Of a stretch of 64,000 bases of DNA, positions 37,329 to 47,652 are shown one piece after another. Each line of letters begins with the position of its first letter. The stretch's first letter is position 1. Origin of the DNA: Linnemannia elongata (lineage: Eukaryota; Mortierellomycota; Mortierellomycetes; Mortierellales; Mortierellaceae); assembly GCA_036320915.1 (NCBI GenBank), contig JAXBDG010000002.1:4058001-4122000 (forward strand), read 5' to 3'. Below the pieces are notes generated by a model. It worked only from the letters and a program-made list of their open reading frames with translations. It did not search any database and was not told the origin of the DNA. Made by a program: the position numbers and the translations under genes.

Positions 37329-38074
37329 GTGAAAAAAATAAAATCACCAATATTTGCCCAATGCATGATGAACAGAGGGCGATAAGATGGAATGGTTATG
37401 TGTGCGAGTCGGATAAATTGGACATGAACATGCTGCTTGACCCAGACCTCAGATTGGACCGGGGGTCGGTCGAGGGAAGCAAGTACTGTCGAAAAAAAAT
37501 GGAAGGGCATGTGCGCGCACCGCAAGAATGAATCCAATTCCATCCGACCTTCGCGACGTGAAAGAAAGTGCGAGTCCGAGTATGTGAGGGAGAGAGGAGG
37601 GTTCAACCTTTGTCAACCCCTTTTCTTGTCTTTCATAGTAATGAGAAGTAGCATCTACGTTCTTCCTCTCACCCTCACCATCGCAAAGTATTCCAAACTT
37701 GCCCACCCCTCCTTCATCGAAGAAGGAAAATCCTCGCTCTCATAACTCTTCATTGGACTCGAGCTCCTTTATTATTCTGCCCTTGACTGAAAACAGTTCC
37801 AAAGGGTATTTGCCCCTCCTTATCTTTCTAGAGAAAAGTGAAAAGTGAAAAAGGGGCCCTATAAATGGTCTATGGATCATCGAGGAATCTACTTCCCCTT
37901 TTCTCTTTTCTGTTCTCTTTCTTCTCTCCACGCTATTTTGTTATCGCTAATCTTCCATCTCGGCAGACAATAACCTTCGCGCCGCTCTTTCCTTTTCTCA
38001 TCCCTATTGCTGTACTGCATCATATCCATCACCCACCCGTACCTTAACTAAAAAAAAAAAGAACGGTTCTAAAA
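37329..38074. other. Promoter region of the repeat-peptide precursor gene
   Basis: AATAAA at about 37337 probably serves the preceding channel gene. The 3' part contains a TATA box, AGGGG/CCCCT motifs and a pyrimidine-rich leader ending in an A run just before the ATG at 38075. No gene is seen. Confidence 0.55.
37860..37866 (+). promoter_or_regulatory. TATA box (TATAAAT) of the repeat-peptide precursor
   Basis: TATAAAT lies about 209 bases upstream of the ATG, preceded by AAAGTGAAAAGTG repeats and an AGGGG motif at 37852-37856 that resembles a fungal stress-response element. Few genes in this window have such a clear TATA box, which suggests inducible expression. This is inference. Confidence 0.5.
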
Positions 38075-39343
38075 ATGCGTTTCATCCTTTCGGCCCTCCT
38101 GGCAACAGCCCTTCTGGCGACCATGGCATCCGCCGACGTCAACCATCAAGGACAACAAGCCACCTTCCGCCTCGAGCCTCGTCACAACCACGCTTCTCAC
38201 TCTAATGAACACCACCACAACAAGGTCGACCACTCCCACCACCGCAAGTCCTCTTCCAAGAAACAACGCCGCGATGAGATGGTGATGATGGAGGAGCCTC
38301 ATGTGATGGTCCAAGTCGGCGACATGATGGACGATAACGTTCTTATCCGACGCGATGCCGAGAAGCAGCAGCACCAGCAGCAAGCAACTGTGAGCTTGCA
38401 CCGTAAGGACAAGGCTGACCATTCGCATCACAGGAAGTCGTCTCATCATCGCCATAATAAGGTTGATCATAGCCATCATCGTCAGAGCAAGCGTGCGCTG
38501 GCTCTGCACCGCAAGAAGGCAAACCACTCGCACCATCACTCTTCGACTTGCAAGCATGAAAAGCGCGCGATCGCCTTGCACCGCAAGAAGGATCACCACA
38601 AGCACAAGTCTGGATCTTGCAACCATGAGAAGCGTGCCTTGGAACTCCACCGCAAGAAGGCGAACCACTCCCACCACCATTCGTCTACCTGCAAGCACGA
38701 GAAGCGCGCCATCGCCCTGCATCGTAAGAAGGCAAACCACTCCCATCACCACTCGTCCACTTGCAAGCACGAGAAGCGCGCCTTGGCTCTCCACCGTAAG
38801 AAAGCCAACCACTCCCACCACCACTCCTCTACCTGCAAGCACGAGAAGCGTGCGATCGAGCTCCATCGCAAGAAGGCGAACCACGCCCATCACCATTCGT
38901 CTACCTGCAAGCACGAGAAGCGTGCATTAGCCTTGCACCGCAAGAAAGCCAACCACTCGCACCATCACTCGTCCACTTGCAAGCATGAGAAGCGCGCGAT
39001 CGAGTTCCACCGCAAGAAGTCGCACCACCACAACAACAAGGTCGACCATAGCCACCACCACAAGTCCTCTTCCTCGTCCAACAAGGTTCAGAAGCGTGAT
39101 GCCCCTGCTGACAAGAAGGCTAACAACAAGAAGATCAACGCCGACGAGGAACTGGCCTTCCACCGCAAGATCAGCCGTAACCGCAAAGCCCATAAGCTCG
39201 GTCAACAGAAGCACGAGAAGCGCGCTGCTCCTGCCGACAAGAAGGTCAATGCTGATGAAGAGCTGGCGTTCCACCGCAAGATCAGTCGTAATCGCAAGGC
39301 CCATAAGCTTGGCAAGAAGAAGAACGAGAAGAATGACCAGTAG
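38075..39343 (+). CDS. Secreted His-rich repeat precursor with Lys-Arg processing sites (KEP-like)
   Basis: A single exon encoding 422 residues with no intron visible. Residues 1-20 form a signal peptide (MRFILSALLATALLATMASA). After a His-rich pro-region come seven near-identical units of 23-24 residues (141-307), each reading like ALALHRKKANHSHHHSS followed by TCKHEKR. Each unit ends in Lys-Arg and holds one Cys (159, 182, 206, 230, 254, 278, 302). Further Lys-Arg ends lie at 340-341 and 382-383 and release longer peptides, including two copies of a NADEELAFHRKISRNRKAHK module (about 355-374 and 392-411). The layout matches fungal kexin-processed repeat proteins, where a Golgi Kex2-type protease cuts after Lys-Arg. 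The HxHHHxxxC pattern suggests binding of copper, zinc or nickel, which is inference. Codon third positions vary between units, so the protein repeat seems maintained. No homologue is recognised. Confidence 0.85.
   Translation: MRFILSALLATALLATMASADVNHQGQQATFRLEPRHNHASHSNEHHHNKVDHSHHRKSSSKKQRRDEMVMMEEPHVMVQVGDMMDDNVLIRRDAEKQQHQQQATVSLHRKDKADHSHHRKSSHHRHNKVDHSHHRQSKRALALHRKKANHSHHHSSTCKHEKRAIALHRKKDHHKHKSGSCNHEKRALELHRKKANHSHHHSSTCKHEKRAIALHRKKANHSHHHSSTCKHEKRALALHRKKANHSHHHSSTCKHEKRAIELHRKKANHAHHHSSTCKHEKRALALHRKKANHSHHHSSTCKHEKRAIEFHRKKSHHHNNKVDHSHHHKSSSSSNKVQKRDAPADKKANNKKINADEELAFHRKISRNRKAHKLGQQKHEKRAAPADKKVNADEELAFHRKISRNRKAHKLGKKKNEKNDQ
38495..38995 (+). repeat. Seven-unit coding tandem repeat, about 72 bases per unit
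   Basis: Encodes residues 141-307. Unit 2 is 69 bases (DHHKHKSGSC variant) and the other six are 72 bases. Each unit contains one cysteine codon and ends with a Lys-Arg pair. Confidence 0.95.
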
Positions 39344-39772
39344 AATATCTACTATTCTATATGTTTTGTTCGTTGGTTCTGTCTTTTCCCCTCGAGTCCC
39401 CTTTTTTCTTCACCGCCTTTTCTTTGATACCTCTTTTTTTTTTTTTTTGGAGATTCTTCTTCGTTCCTCCTTCACCCTCCTTGTAAATAGTTAAATGAAG
39501 CACTCCCAATATATGCATTTTCTTCTCATCCACATGTTTTCAGTGCCCTTTGCTGAGTAGTGATTTATGTTTGTTGTGAAGCGTGTTCGCAATGGGTCCA
39601 TCTCGTCGGGGGAACTTTTTTTTTTTTTGCCGTGTGAAGTTCAACCAAGTGCACGTTGCCACCAAAAATCAAGCCCCGTAACAAAGCCACTGCTTCGAAA
39701 ATGAGAAGGGGATTTAATTCGAGCGGGGGTAGGAACCTTTGAAGCTCTCCTTCTTAAGTCTATCTGTTGAAA
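39344..39772. other. Intergenic region upstream of eL14
   Basis: It contains the 3' end of the precursor gene with T runs (39430-39447 and 39609-39619) and the probable eL14 promoter. No gene is seen. Confidence 0.5.
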
Positions 39773-41544
39773 ATGACTGTATGTGACGACCCCACGTGAC
39801 TCAGCCTAACTCTCGCTATCTAAGCATCGGCCAACAACACCCATGGATACGCCAGCAAGGAAGCAAAAGCTACCATCCATCGATCCCGGGATCCCCATCA
39901 AACGACATATCCGTTCATTGCGACATTATCCATTATCGGGAGCATCCTGCCGTCCACTTTTCAGCGGCAGCCGACTTTGCCGTCTTTTTGTGATGGCTTG
40001 ATGGTGTGAAGGAGGATTCAAGTTGTAATCAACTTTGAAGGCTGCCTTGCCAGAGACGGGAACAGCAACATTCAGCAAAACTCGTTGCGGTACTGCACCA
40101 ACGATGGCGTCTTCAGATCGCTTCAGCTTTGTCAAAACTGCAGAGGAATCCAACATCTCTCAGAGTTCAGCAAAAACAGCGCATAAACCCAACATCTTCA
40201 AACCGATCAGGCAGCTTGAACTTCTTCAATCAGCAACGAACAGGAATGAACAACAGCCAAAACTACCCAGACACCAAGATCTTTTCGCTCCCATCACCCT
40301 CAGCAAGGAATCCAACATCAACTTTCCTCCAACCTTCTACAATGACCGTTTTTCCTAACAGTCGTTGGTTTTTCAACTTACCGGTTTATCTATCAAATAG
40401 CGCCCTCTTACTTTCCAGCGTGTCGTTGAGGTCGGCCGTGTTGTCATGGTTAACTATGGCCCTGATGCCGGCAAGCTCGCCGTCATTGTCGATATCATTG
40501 ACCACAACCGCGTATGTGTGCCCTCTCTAGTGCCCTTCTCCCCTTTACACAAGTTCATTTGGAAACAGGAGGATACTATCTACAGGATACTCAACAGCAG
40601 TAGAGGAGTTATGGTGGTGTGAAGCAGCAGTGATGGAGGGTTGTTTTAGTTCCGACTGGGAGTTGGTAGCTGCGATTAGAGATGGACTGGTGGTTGTTGA
40701 TCGGGATCAGGGTTTTCTGAGTGACAACTTCCCAGAGCAACTTCCATCAGTTCAGCTTTGTTTCGGACCTATCTGAACTTTTGAAGTGCAGCACTGTCTT
40801 GTTTCGGGATACGACAGCTGTCAGCTTTGATAGTCACCAATTGTCACTACGCCAACAGTGCCTTGGTTTTGACAGACCTTAGCCAGTGGTCTTGGACTGC
40901 AGAGCAGCCTTGGCACTGTGCGCATTGAACACCTCAGTCAATTAACGGCGTCACCAGGAAAGAGACCGACAAGAGAGCTACACTCACTCATCGAACAACT
41001 ACGGCCATCTCACAAACCAAATCCCGGACTCTCCACTGGACAAAACCCACAGTCAAAGCAACAAATTTCCTAACCCTTGTCTTTACCTCTTTTCCACCAT
41101 TTTCCCTCGAAAATTAGGCTCTCGTTGAGGGCCCCACCACCGGCATTGCCCGCGGTGCCTACGCTTTCCGTCGCTTGACCTTGACCCCCCTCGTTGTCAA
41201 GGTTCCCCGCAACGCTGGCCAGGCCGTCCTCAAGGCTGCCATCGAGAAGCAGGACCTCGCTGGCTCCTGGGCCAAGACCTCCTGGGCCAAGAAGATCGCT
41301 TCCCGTGCTCAGCGTGCTGCCAACTCTGACTTTGACCGCTTCAAGCTCCAGAAGTACAAGAAGCTCGTAAGTTCCTCTCTTTTTTTTTTTTTTCTCTGTT
41401 CATGTGTGATTGAGGGTTGAGCATCAAGGGAAAAGTACAGGCGAGGAATGATACCCAGATACTAATTACATGTTCAATACTACTTCTACAACCAAATAGC
41501 GTCGCGAGATCGTCAACAAGGCTGTCAAGGCCACCAAGGCTTAA
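39773..41544 (+). CDS. RPL14: 60S ribosomal protein eL14
   Basis: Component of the large cytosolic ribosomal subunit. Certain exons are 40419-40511, 41118-41366 and 41500-41544. They encode [20 protein letters not shown], then DHNRALVEGP, the [14 protein letters not shown] region, [20 protein letters not shown] and [13 protein letters not shown], ending in KATKA, which is the eL14 family from start to end. The first coding exon must be tiny: the best candidate is ATGACT at 39773-39778 directly followed by donor GTATGT, giving Met-Thr then Arg-Val-Val-Glu and 130 residues in all. This start is the weakest part of the model. Introns 1 and 2 are about 640 and 606 nt, much longer than usual here. 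CACGTG (39793-39798) overlaps TGACTCA (39797-39803) at the start of intron 1, a possible regulatory site. AATAAA lies at about 41571. Confidence 0.9.
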
Positions 41545-42233
41545 ATGTCCTTCTTGAACTTGTTATACGAAAATAAAAGCTCTGTGATCACTTCTGTAAC
41601 GGTCAACGCTCCTTCTCATCTTCCTCTCTTGGGGGGGTTTTTTTTTGGTGTTCGTGGATCGACGCAGGGGGCAATATTATGAACATCAGCAGGGCTGACA
41701 GGATATGGCTCAATTGGCTCAATTGGTGACGGATATGGATGTCAAGTGAGAACGATGCAGGAACTAAAATCGAGTTGACGGAAAGTCTACTCACCGGGAT
41801 ACTTTCTGTGGACTAAAAGAGACGCCGTGTCTTTTTTTTGGTTGCTCCTGGCTTTGTCGGTTGAAGCGGGTAAAGCCAGAGTAGTAAAATATCAGGATCC
41901 GAAGGCAATTACCCTGCCAGCCTCAGCACTGCGCAGTGTGAACGGCAGGGTGCGAACACGCGCATTCTTTCTCGCTGTCGGCGACAAACTCTTTACAATG
42001 GAGTCGACGATGGCTGCTGAGTATTGACGACCGTAGGAGTAACGTTGGGAAGAGGTAGCAGCGACTTTCTCGTTCACCAGGAGAAGTAGTTATCCGTACC
42101 TTGCTGGCACACACACGTACGGAGTCCAACTTCCCAGCCGATCACTTTTTGTATAACAGAGAGTGTGTGCCGAAGGGGTCGCAACTTTCTTTTTACTATT
42201 TTGTGTTGTTCCTTCCCTTTTTTTGAATGACAA
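41545..42233. other. Intergenic region between eL14 and NADH pyrophosphatase
   Basis: No gene is visible. It contains the eL14 poly(A) signal, a direct repeat GGCTCAATT near 41707-41725 and a pyrimidine-rich leader before 42234. Confidence 0.5.
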
Positions 42234-44488
42234 ATGTCGCTTCTCTCCCTCTCAACTCCCATTCGTCTCCGAACTGTCTCTCCTTCTTCTCTTCTTCTTC
42301 GACATCATCCCTCTTCCTTCTCTTACACATCACCTTCCTCTCTTACTCGGCACTCCTTCTTCTCAACTCACTCTAAGCATCACTCTCTTCCACTACTCCA
42401 ACCGCTGACAAGAAGACTTGCTGCAAAACAACCCACTTTTGTGAAAGCACCTTCTACCCCAAATACAACTACTCCCCGATACTACAATTCCGCTGGACGC
42501 CCTGTGACCCAATTCATCAATATGTCTCAACCAGCACCAGATGTCTTTGAGGCCGCCGCTTCTGGTCAACTCGACGCGATCAAGTCCTTGGGACGTATCC
42601 ATCTTGAAGCTAAGAATGACCGTGGCTGGACTCCTGTATGTATATCTCGATCGCCTTTTATTTCTATGCCGCAACCGACGGAGCGTATTTGTAAGGGAGG
42701 ACCTTCCATGAACGAACGAACGGAGTAGCTGACTAACATGACCTTCGTCCCTCTTTCAAAACCTACCCATAGTTGATGTTCGCGGCTAGATATGGACATG
42801 CGAGTGTGGTCGAGTACCTGCTGTCGAATGCCAAAGTGGACGCAACGGTGGTCAACAAGGATGGCAAGACGGCCGCAGAACTAGCCGATTTTTGGGGCTC
42901 TAACGAGGCAGTCGCGGTGTTCGATCGTTTAGCACCCAACAAGAACAAGACCCAACATAGTGTCGGATCTCCCTTTGCTCCCCCTCCTTCTCCACCCTCA
43001 GCAAACCCCATGGCGGCGGGTGCAGGAGTTGTCGCCGGAGCGCAGAAACCGTCGTCAACGTCGTCGTCATCGATTGCGGAATGGTGGAATAAATGGTCGG
43101 TCAAAGAATTGAAGCCGATCCAGTTCACGGGCGCGACACATAACCGGTCGAGTTTTCTGAGGACTGACAAGGAATACCTTCAGGAATCGCTCCAGGCGCC
43201 CACGACTCGATTTGTCATCTTTGCAGATCATGGTGTTTTGTTCCAATCCAGCTCGAGAGCTCTGGCATATGCCTCGTATGAGGATGTGAAGCATCTGTTG
43301 GGAGCAGATCCTATCAACAACTTGCCTGATGGATTGGTGTTGGCGTTCTTGGGTGTTGATGAGACTGGTAATGGACAGCCACAACAGGAGGGCGAGGTCC
43401 TTGTCCGTGGTCGTCGTGGTGTAGGTTACTGGGCTTTGGATCTGTCTGGCAGGAACTCGACCCAGGACCTCAAGGACGCTATCGAGACATGGACCAACAC
43501 CTATACGGAGAAGCATGGGCATTACATGGCCGAGATGCGCCCCGCTGCGTTTGGATTGTCGTACCCCGAGAGCGGTCTCGTCGCTCAGGCACGGTCGGTT
43601 GTGGATTGGAACAAGCGGAACCAGTTCTGTGCGGGCTGTGGAAGGAAGAACTTGTCGCTGGAGGGAGGACATAAGCGATCTTGCCCACCGACGATTAACA
43701 AGGATGGAGAGGAGGTCAAGTCGGATTGCTTGGCGCATAAGGGTGTTCAGAACTTTACTTACCCTCGTACCGGTGAGTCATTCTTTTTCGTGATGCTTTT
43801 TGGGTTCTTTTTTTTTCATTTCAATTCAATTCGCTGCTAACGCGAATTATGTTTCTTGACTAAAATAGACCCGGTGGTGATTGTATGTGTTATCTCGAAG
43901 GATAACGAACGCGTCCTACTTGGAAGACAGGCAATCTGGCCCAAGGGTATGTACTCCTGCCTCGCAGGATTCGTAGAACCCGGCGAGTCAATCGAAGAAG
44001 CAGCCCGTCGCGAAGTCAAGGAAGAATCCGGTATCCGTCTTGGCCACGTTCGTTACCACTCCTCCCAACCCTGGCCCTTCCCCAACTCGCTTATGATGGG
44101 ATGCCATGCCGAGGCTGTCAATGAGAATGTGGATATTACACAAGAAGATAAGGAATTAGAGGATGCCAAGTGGTTTACGCGTGCGCAGATCTTGGAAGCC
44201 CTTAGGTCTGCTCGGGGATCGAACTGGGGTAAACCCTCTGAGGACGGTAGTCTCCGCCTCTCTCCTCCCACCGGTGAGTTTTTTTTTTTTGCCTCATTTG
44301 GCTTGTTGCAGTTCGTTTTTGGTGTTTTCATGTCCCGACGACGACGATTTTTTTGTTCTCATGCTGACTTTCTATCCCTTCTTTTGTCGTTGATGTGTGT
44401 GCGTGTGAATGTTATGATAGCCATTGCGCATCACATCTTGAAAGCCTGGGCCACAGAAGAGGGCGAGATCCCACTCTCCAAGATGTAA
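42234..44488 (+). CDS. NPY1: NADH/NAD-capped RNA pyrophosphatase, ankyrin + zinc ribbon + Nudix (NUDT12/Npy1 type)
   Basis: Hydrolyses NAD(H)-type dinucleotides to nucleoside monophosphates; NUDT12-class enzymes also remove NAD caps from RNA. Exons are 42234-42635, 42773-43772, 43869-44273 and 44421-44488, giving 624 residues from the first ATG or 528 from an in-frame ATG at 42522 (MSQPAPDVFEAA). Visible domains in the long form are: a short ankyrin segment (about 101-170), a zinc ribbon with Cys420, Cys423, Cys438 and Cys453, a Nudix box GFVEPGESIEEAARREVKEE (Gly501, Glu507, Arg515-Glu516, Glu519-Glu520) and the NADH-specific SQPWPFP motif (533-539). The C-terminus is Ser-Lys-Met, a plausible peroxisomal targeting signal. 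The extra 96 residues upstream of Met97 are Ser/Leu/Arg-rich with almost no acidic residues, like a mitochondrial presequence, so two start sites could give two destinations. Confidence 0.95.
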
Positions 44489-45223
44489 TTGATGATCCTT
44501 CGAGAAAAGATGTAGACGATCGCACTGAAGAGTAGAGAACAAGGAGATCAGATTAGAAGGAGAGAAGGTCAATGGTAATGATGATGGTGTGTGTTTGCGC
44601 TAAATACTAAAATGGCGGACTCTTGATTTCTTCGTTTCCCCTATTGAGCCGTTGCGAGTATGCAATGATGCATGGGCGTAGGTGATTTTTTTTTTTGTGC
44701 TTTCGGATATCTCCTAAGCAAGAAAGTAAGCAAGTCGGATCTTACTTACCATATTGGATGGGTGGCCCATCGATTTTTTTTTGTGCGCATTCATCCTCCG
44801 TCGTGTTCACACCCAGCAACGAAAACAAAGGAGGAGGGGCAAAACAAAGAGATAGTGATTGTGAGATAAGTAACGCCTCAGCCTTTGATGGCCGAAGAAA
44901 AGAAAAAGACAAAGAAAATGGCCGAGAGGCAAGAGTGTCAGTTTTGGCTGAGACATCAAAAAATGACCCGCGCCACTTGCTCGTATTTATTTTGTCGTCG
45001 TGAACAGTTGCTGGTTGCTTTTCCCTTCTTCACACTTCACCAGTTCTCTCTCATTCCCCACTCGTCTGTTCGACTCGAACCTAAGAAGCCGATTCCGATC
45101 CTGCAAAGACTTGCAACTTTCATTCCACTTACAGGACTCGCATTGCACATTCCATTCAGCCGTTGAAGACAGCCCTCCAGCCTCCAGCAACACCAAACAG
45201 GACCCATACATACCCAAGACACC
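44489..45223. other. Intergenic region upstream of the cation transporter
   Basis: No gene is seen. Short T runs occur at 44686-44695 and 44775-44782. The last about 200 bases form the pyrimidine-rich leader. Confidence 0.5.
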
Positions 45224-47545
45224 ATGTCGCAAGGAAACGGACGAGGCGGTGGCAAGAAAAAGTCCAAAAACAAATCCAAGGTCTCTATCTCAGCCCCACC
45301 ACCAGTACCTACTTCTCCTCCACAGGACCAGCATACAGCTATCGAGGACTTGGTCACGAGCCCCACAGCTATCACAGGAGGAGCGAGCACGGTCGTGGTC
45401 AACATGGAACCTCCCACACCCTCGACCGAAACCAGTTTTCATCAATACCACCCACAACCTCAAAAGCCCTCAACTGCCAGCGCCGCCAACTTGCTAGGAT
45501 CCCCAAGTCCTAGCGCCTACGCCGCCTCCTCCTCCCCAAAACCCATCTACTACGAAGAACACCGCCGTCCCTCCCTCACCCACACCCACTCTCACCAACA
45601 CGAGCACCCCGAGCCCTCGATCGGCGAACGGTTCGGCCGTCGTCACGGACAAGACTGGCCCACCCCTCCACATCACCACCTCCGTTGCGCTTTTTGTCCC
45701 GGGTCGAGGTCTGAATCGCGGTCTGAGAGTCGAGGAGGGATGAGAAGGACGTCCGGGGTGTTGTACAAGGTGATTCCTGCAAGGCCGGTGATGGAACCTG
45801 AAGTCTTTCAGGCTGCCCGGAGGGGTGAGAAGGAGATTGATGGAATGAAGGGCAGTCATATTCAGGAGTATTATCGGAACCTGGTAAGCATTGTTGTTTA
45901 TGCATTTTTTTTTTTTTTTTTTGTATTTTGTGCTCAGATGGTGGTTTATGACTGAAAAGGAGGAAGGTTGGCATTTGGAGATGATAACAAAGTATCAAAC
46001 ACTAATTTCGTTCTGAAATTTTGTTTACTGACATCCTCTGGGGTTGGATAGAACGAGGTTCTGGACTCATTTGCAGAGGTCGAGGAGGTGTTGAGGGAGC
46101 ACAGGGAAGAAGAGGACGAGATGAACGGAAGGTTTCCTCAACTCCCTAGCGTCCGTTCCGGCAACGATCTACTCGACATAACAGCGGGAGCATCAACTGC
46201 AAATGGTGGCAACTATGGATCGACATGTGGGTCTGCGACCCCTAACAATGGTGGTTTGTCGACGTCGACTAGTCAGAATTGTCTTGCCAAGGATGCAGTG
46301 GTCGTCGCGATGCCTACTAAGAGTGTGGGCGAGGAGGATGATGAGGTAGAGGGTGATGAGGATGAGGAGAGCGCGCCGTTGATTGATGGTTATGTCAGGA
46401 AGAAACGGACTTCGCCCAAACTAGGTACACGATAATTTCACGACACAAGCACAACATCGTTGGCCGAAGGATTCATGGTCCCTTCTCTGCGCTCTCAATA
46501 CTAATCCCGTCGCGCTTCTACTTTCTCATGTATTAGTACAATTGGCGATCAATGTGAGTTTCATGGCAAACGTCTTCCTGGTCATCATCAAGATCTGGAC
46601 TGTTCTGTTCTCAGATTCACTGGCGGTTCTTGCATCGATGATCGACTCGCTCATGGACCTGCTGAGTGGCGCCATCATCTGGTACTCTGCCCGACTCCGT
46701 AGCAACACTACCGACGGACACCGATATCCAGTCGGCAAAGCGCGCATGGAACCCCTCGGAATCATCGTCTTTGCTGCCGTCATGGTGACCTCGTTCATGC
46801 AGGTCATGCTCCAAGCATTTGAACGGCTGGTCGAGGGATCTGAGGAACCACCTGTCGATCTGGGACTGGTGATCTTGCTACTTCTGGCGCTCAACATTGT
46901 GATCAAGTTTTTGCTGTGGTTGTGGTGCAGAACAATGAAGGATAGTTCGAGTGTGCTGGCGTTGGCACAGGATCATTTGAATGATGTTGTGTTCAACGTC
47001 TTTTCGACGTTCTTCCCTGTCGCGGGCCAGTACTTGGGATGGTGGTGGTTGGATGCTGTGGGAGCTATTGTTCTGTCGATTTATATCATTTCCGAGTGGA
47101 CTCGTACTTGTCTCCGTAAGTTTCCCCTTTTGCATCTCATGCGCCTTGATACTTTAACTGTTGGCTTCTTGGTTCATTGGTCTGCGAATTTGATTTATTT
47201 AGCACCGTATTATCTAACACTTGGTTGTCTTGCCATCTTCCAACCACAACAGACAATATCAGGAGATTGACAGGACAGGCAGCATCACCAGCGGAATTCC
47301 AACAGCTGACATACATGGCATACCGGTTTTCCAACATGATCCAAGCCATCGACACGGTCCGGGCCTACTACGCCGGTGACGGACTCTTTGTCGAGATTGA
47401 TATCGTCCTCCCACCAGATACTCCCCTGTCGCAGGCTCATGATCTGGGCGAGTCTTTACAGAGCGCGTTGGAGAGGCTGGATAATGTTGAGAGGGCGTTT
47501 GTCCATATAGATTACAATACTGTTCATGCTATTGAGCATCGGTAG
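45224..47545 (+). CDS. Cation diffusion facilitator, manganese-type DxxxD motifs
   Basis: Proton-coupled divalent metal exporter of organelle or plasma membranes. Exons are 45224-45883, 46052-46424, 46537-47115 and 47253-47545, with matching phases, encoding 634 residues. Residues 1 to about 340 are cytosolic and disordered (basic GGGKKKSKNKSK start, His-rich stretch, acidic EEDDEVEGDEDEE). The membrane domain follows with six expected spans. Metal-site motifs are SMIDSLMDLLSG in span 2 (Asp381, Asp385) and AQDHLNDVVFN in span 5 (Asp490, Asp494). Two DxxxD motifs, in place of the HxxxD of zinc exporters, are the signature of the Mn group. The C-terminal cytosolic domain (DNIRRLTGQAASPAEFQQLT through AIEHR) is complete. 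The 3' half is duplicated at 51098-51836. The stop lies only 107 bases from the stop of the convergent Sel1 gene. Confidence 0.94.
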
Positions 47546-47652
47546 TCTTGGATAGGACAGGATGCAGTTGGTGAAGGATGTTTTTTTGTGAAGTAATAAA
47601 ATGCAAAATGACTTCAGTGCTTTTATTTCCCAAGTGTCACAGATTCTGTATT
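47546..47652. terminator. Overlapping 3' ends of convergent genes with opposed poly(A) signals
   Basis: AATAAA on the plus strand at 47595-47600 can serve the transporter. TTTATT at 47622-47627 reads AATAAA on the minus strand for the Sel1 gene. The two signals are 21 bases apart, so the mature 3' ends probably overlap. The same arrangement is preserved in the duplicated copy (51885-51890 and 51912-51917). Confidence 0.65.

Noticed and set aside
38069..38914. Minus-strand open frame of 281 codons over the repeat-peptide gene
   Set aside because: It is the mirror of a repetitive His/Lys-coding array; its Val/Leu/Arg repeats have no signal of their own.
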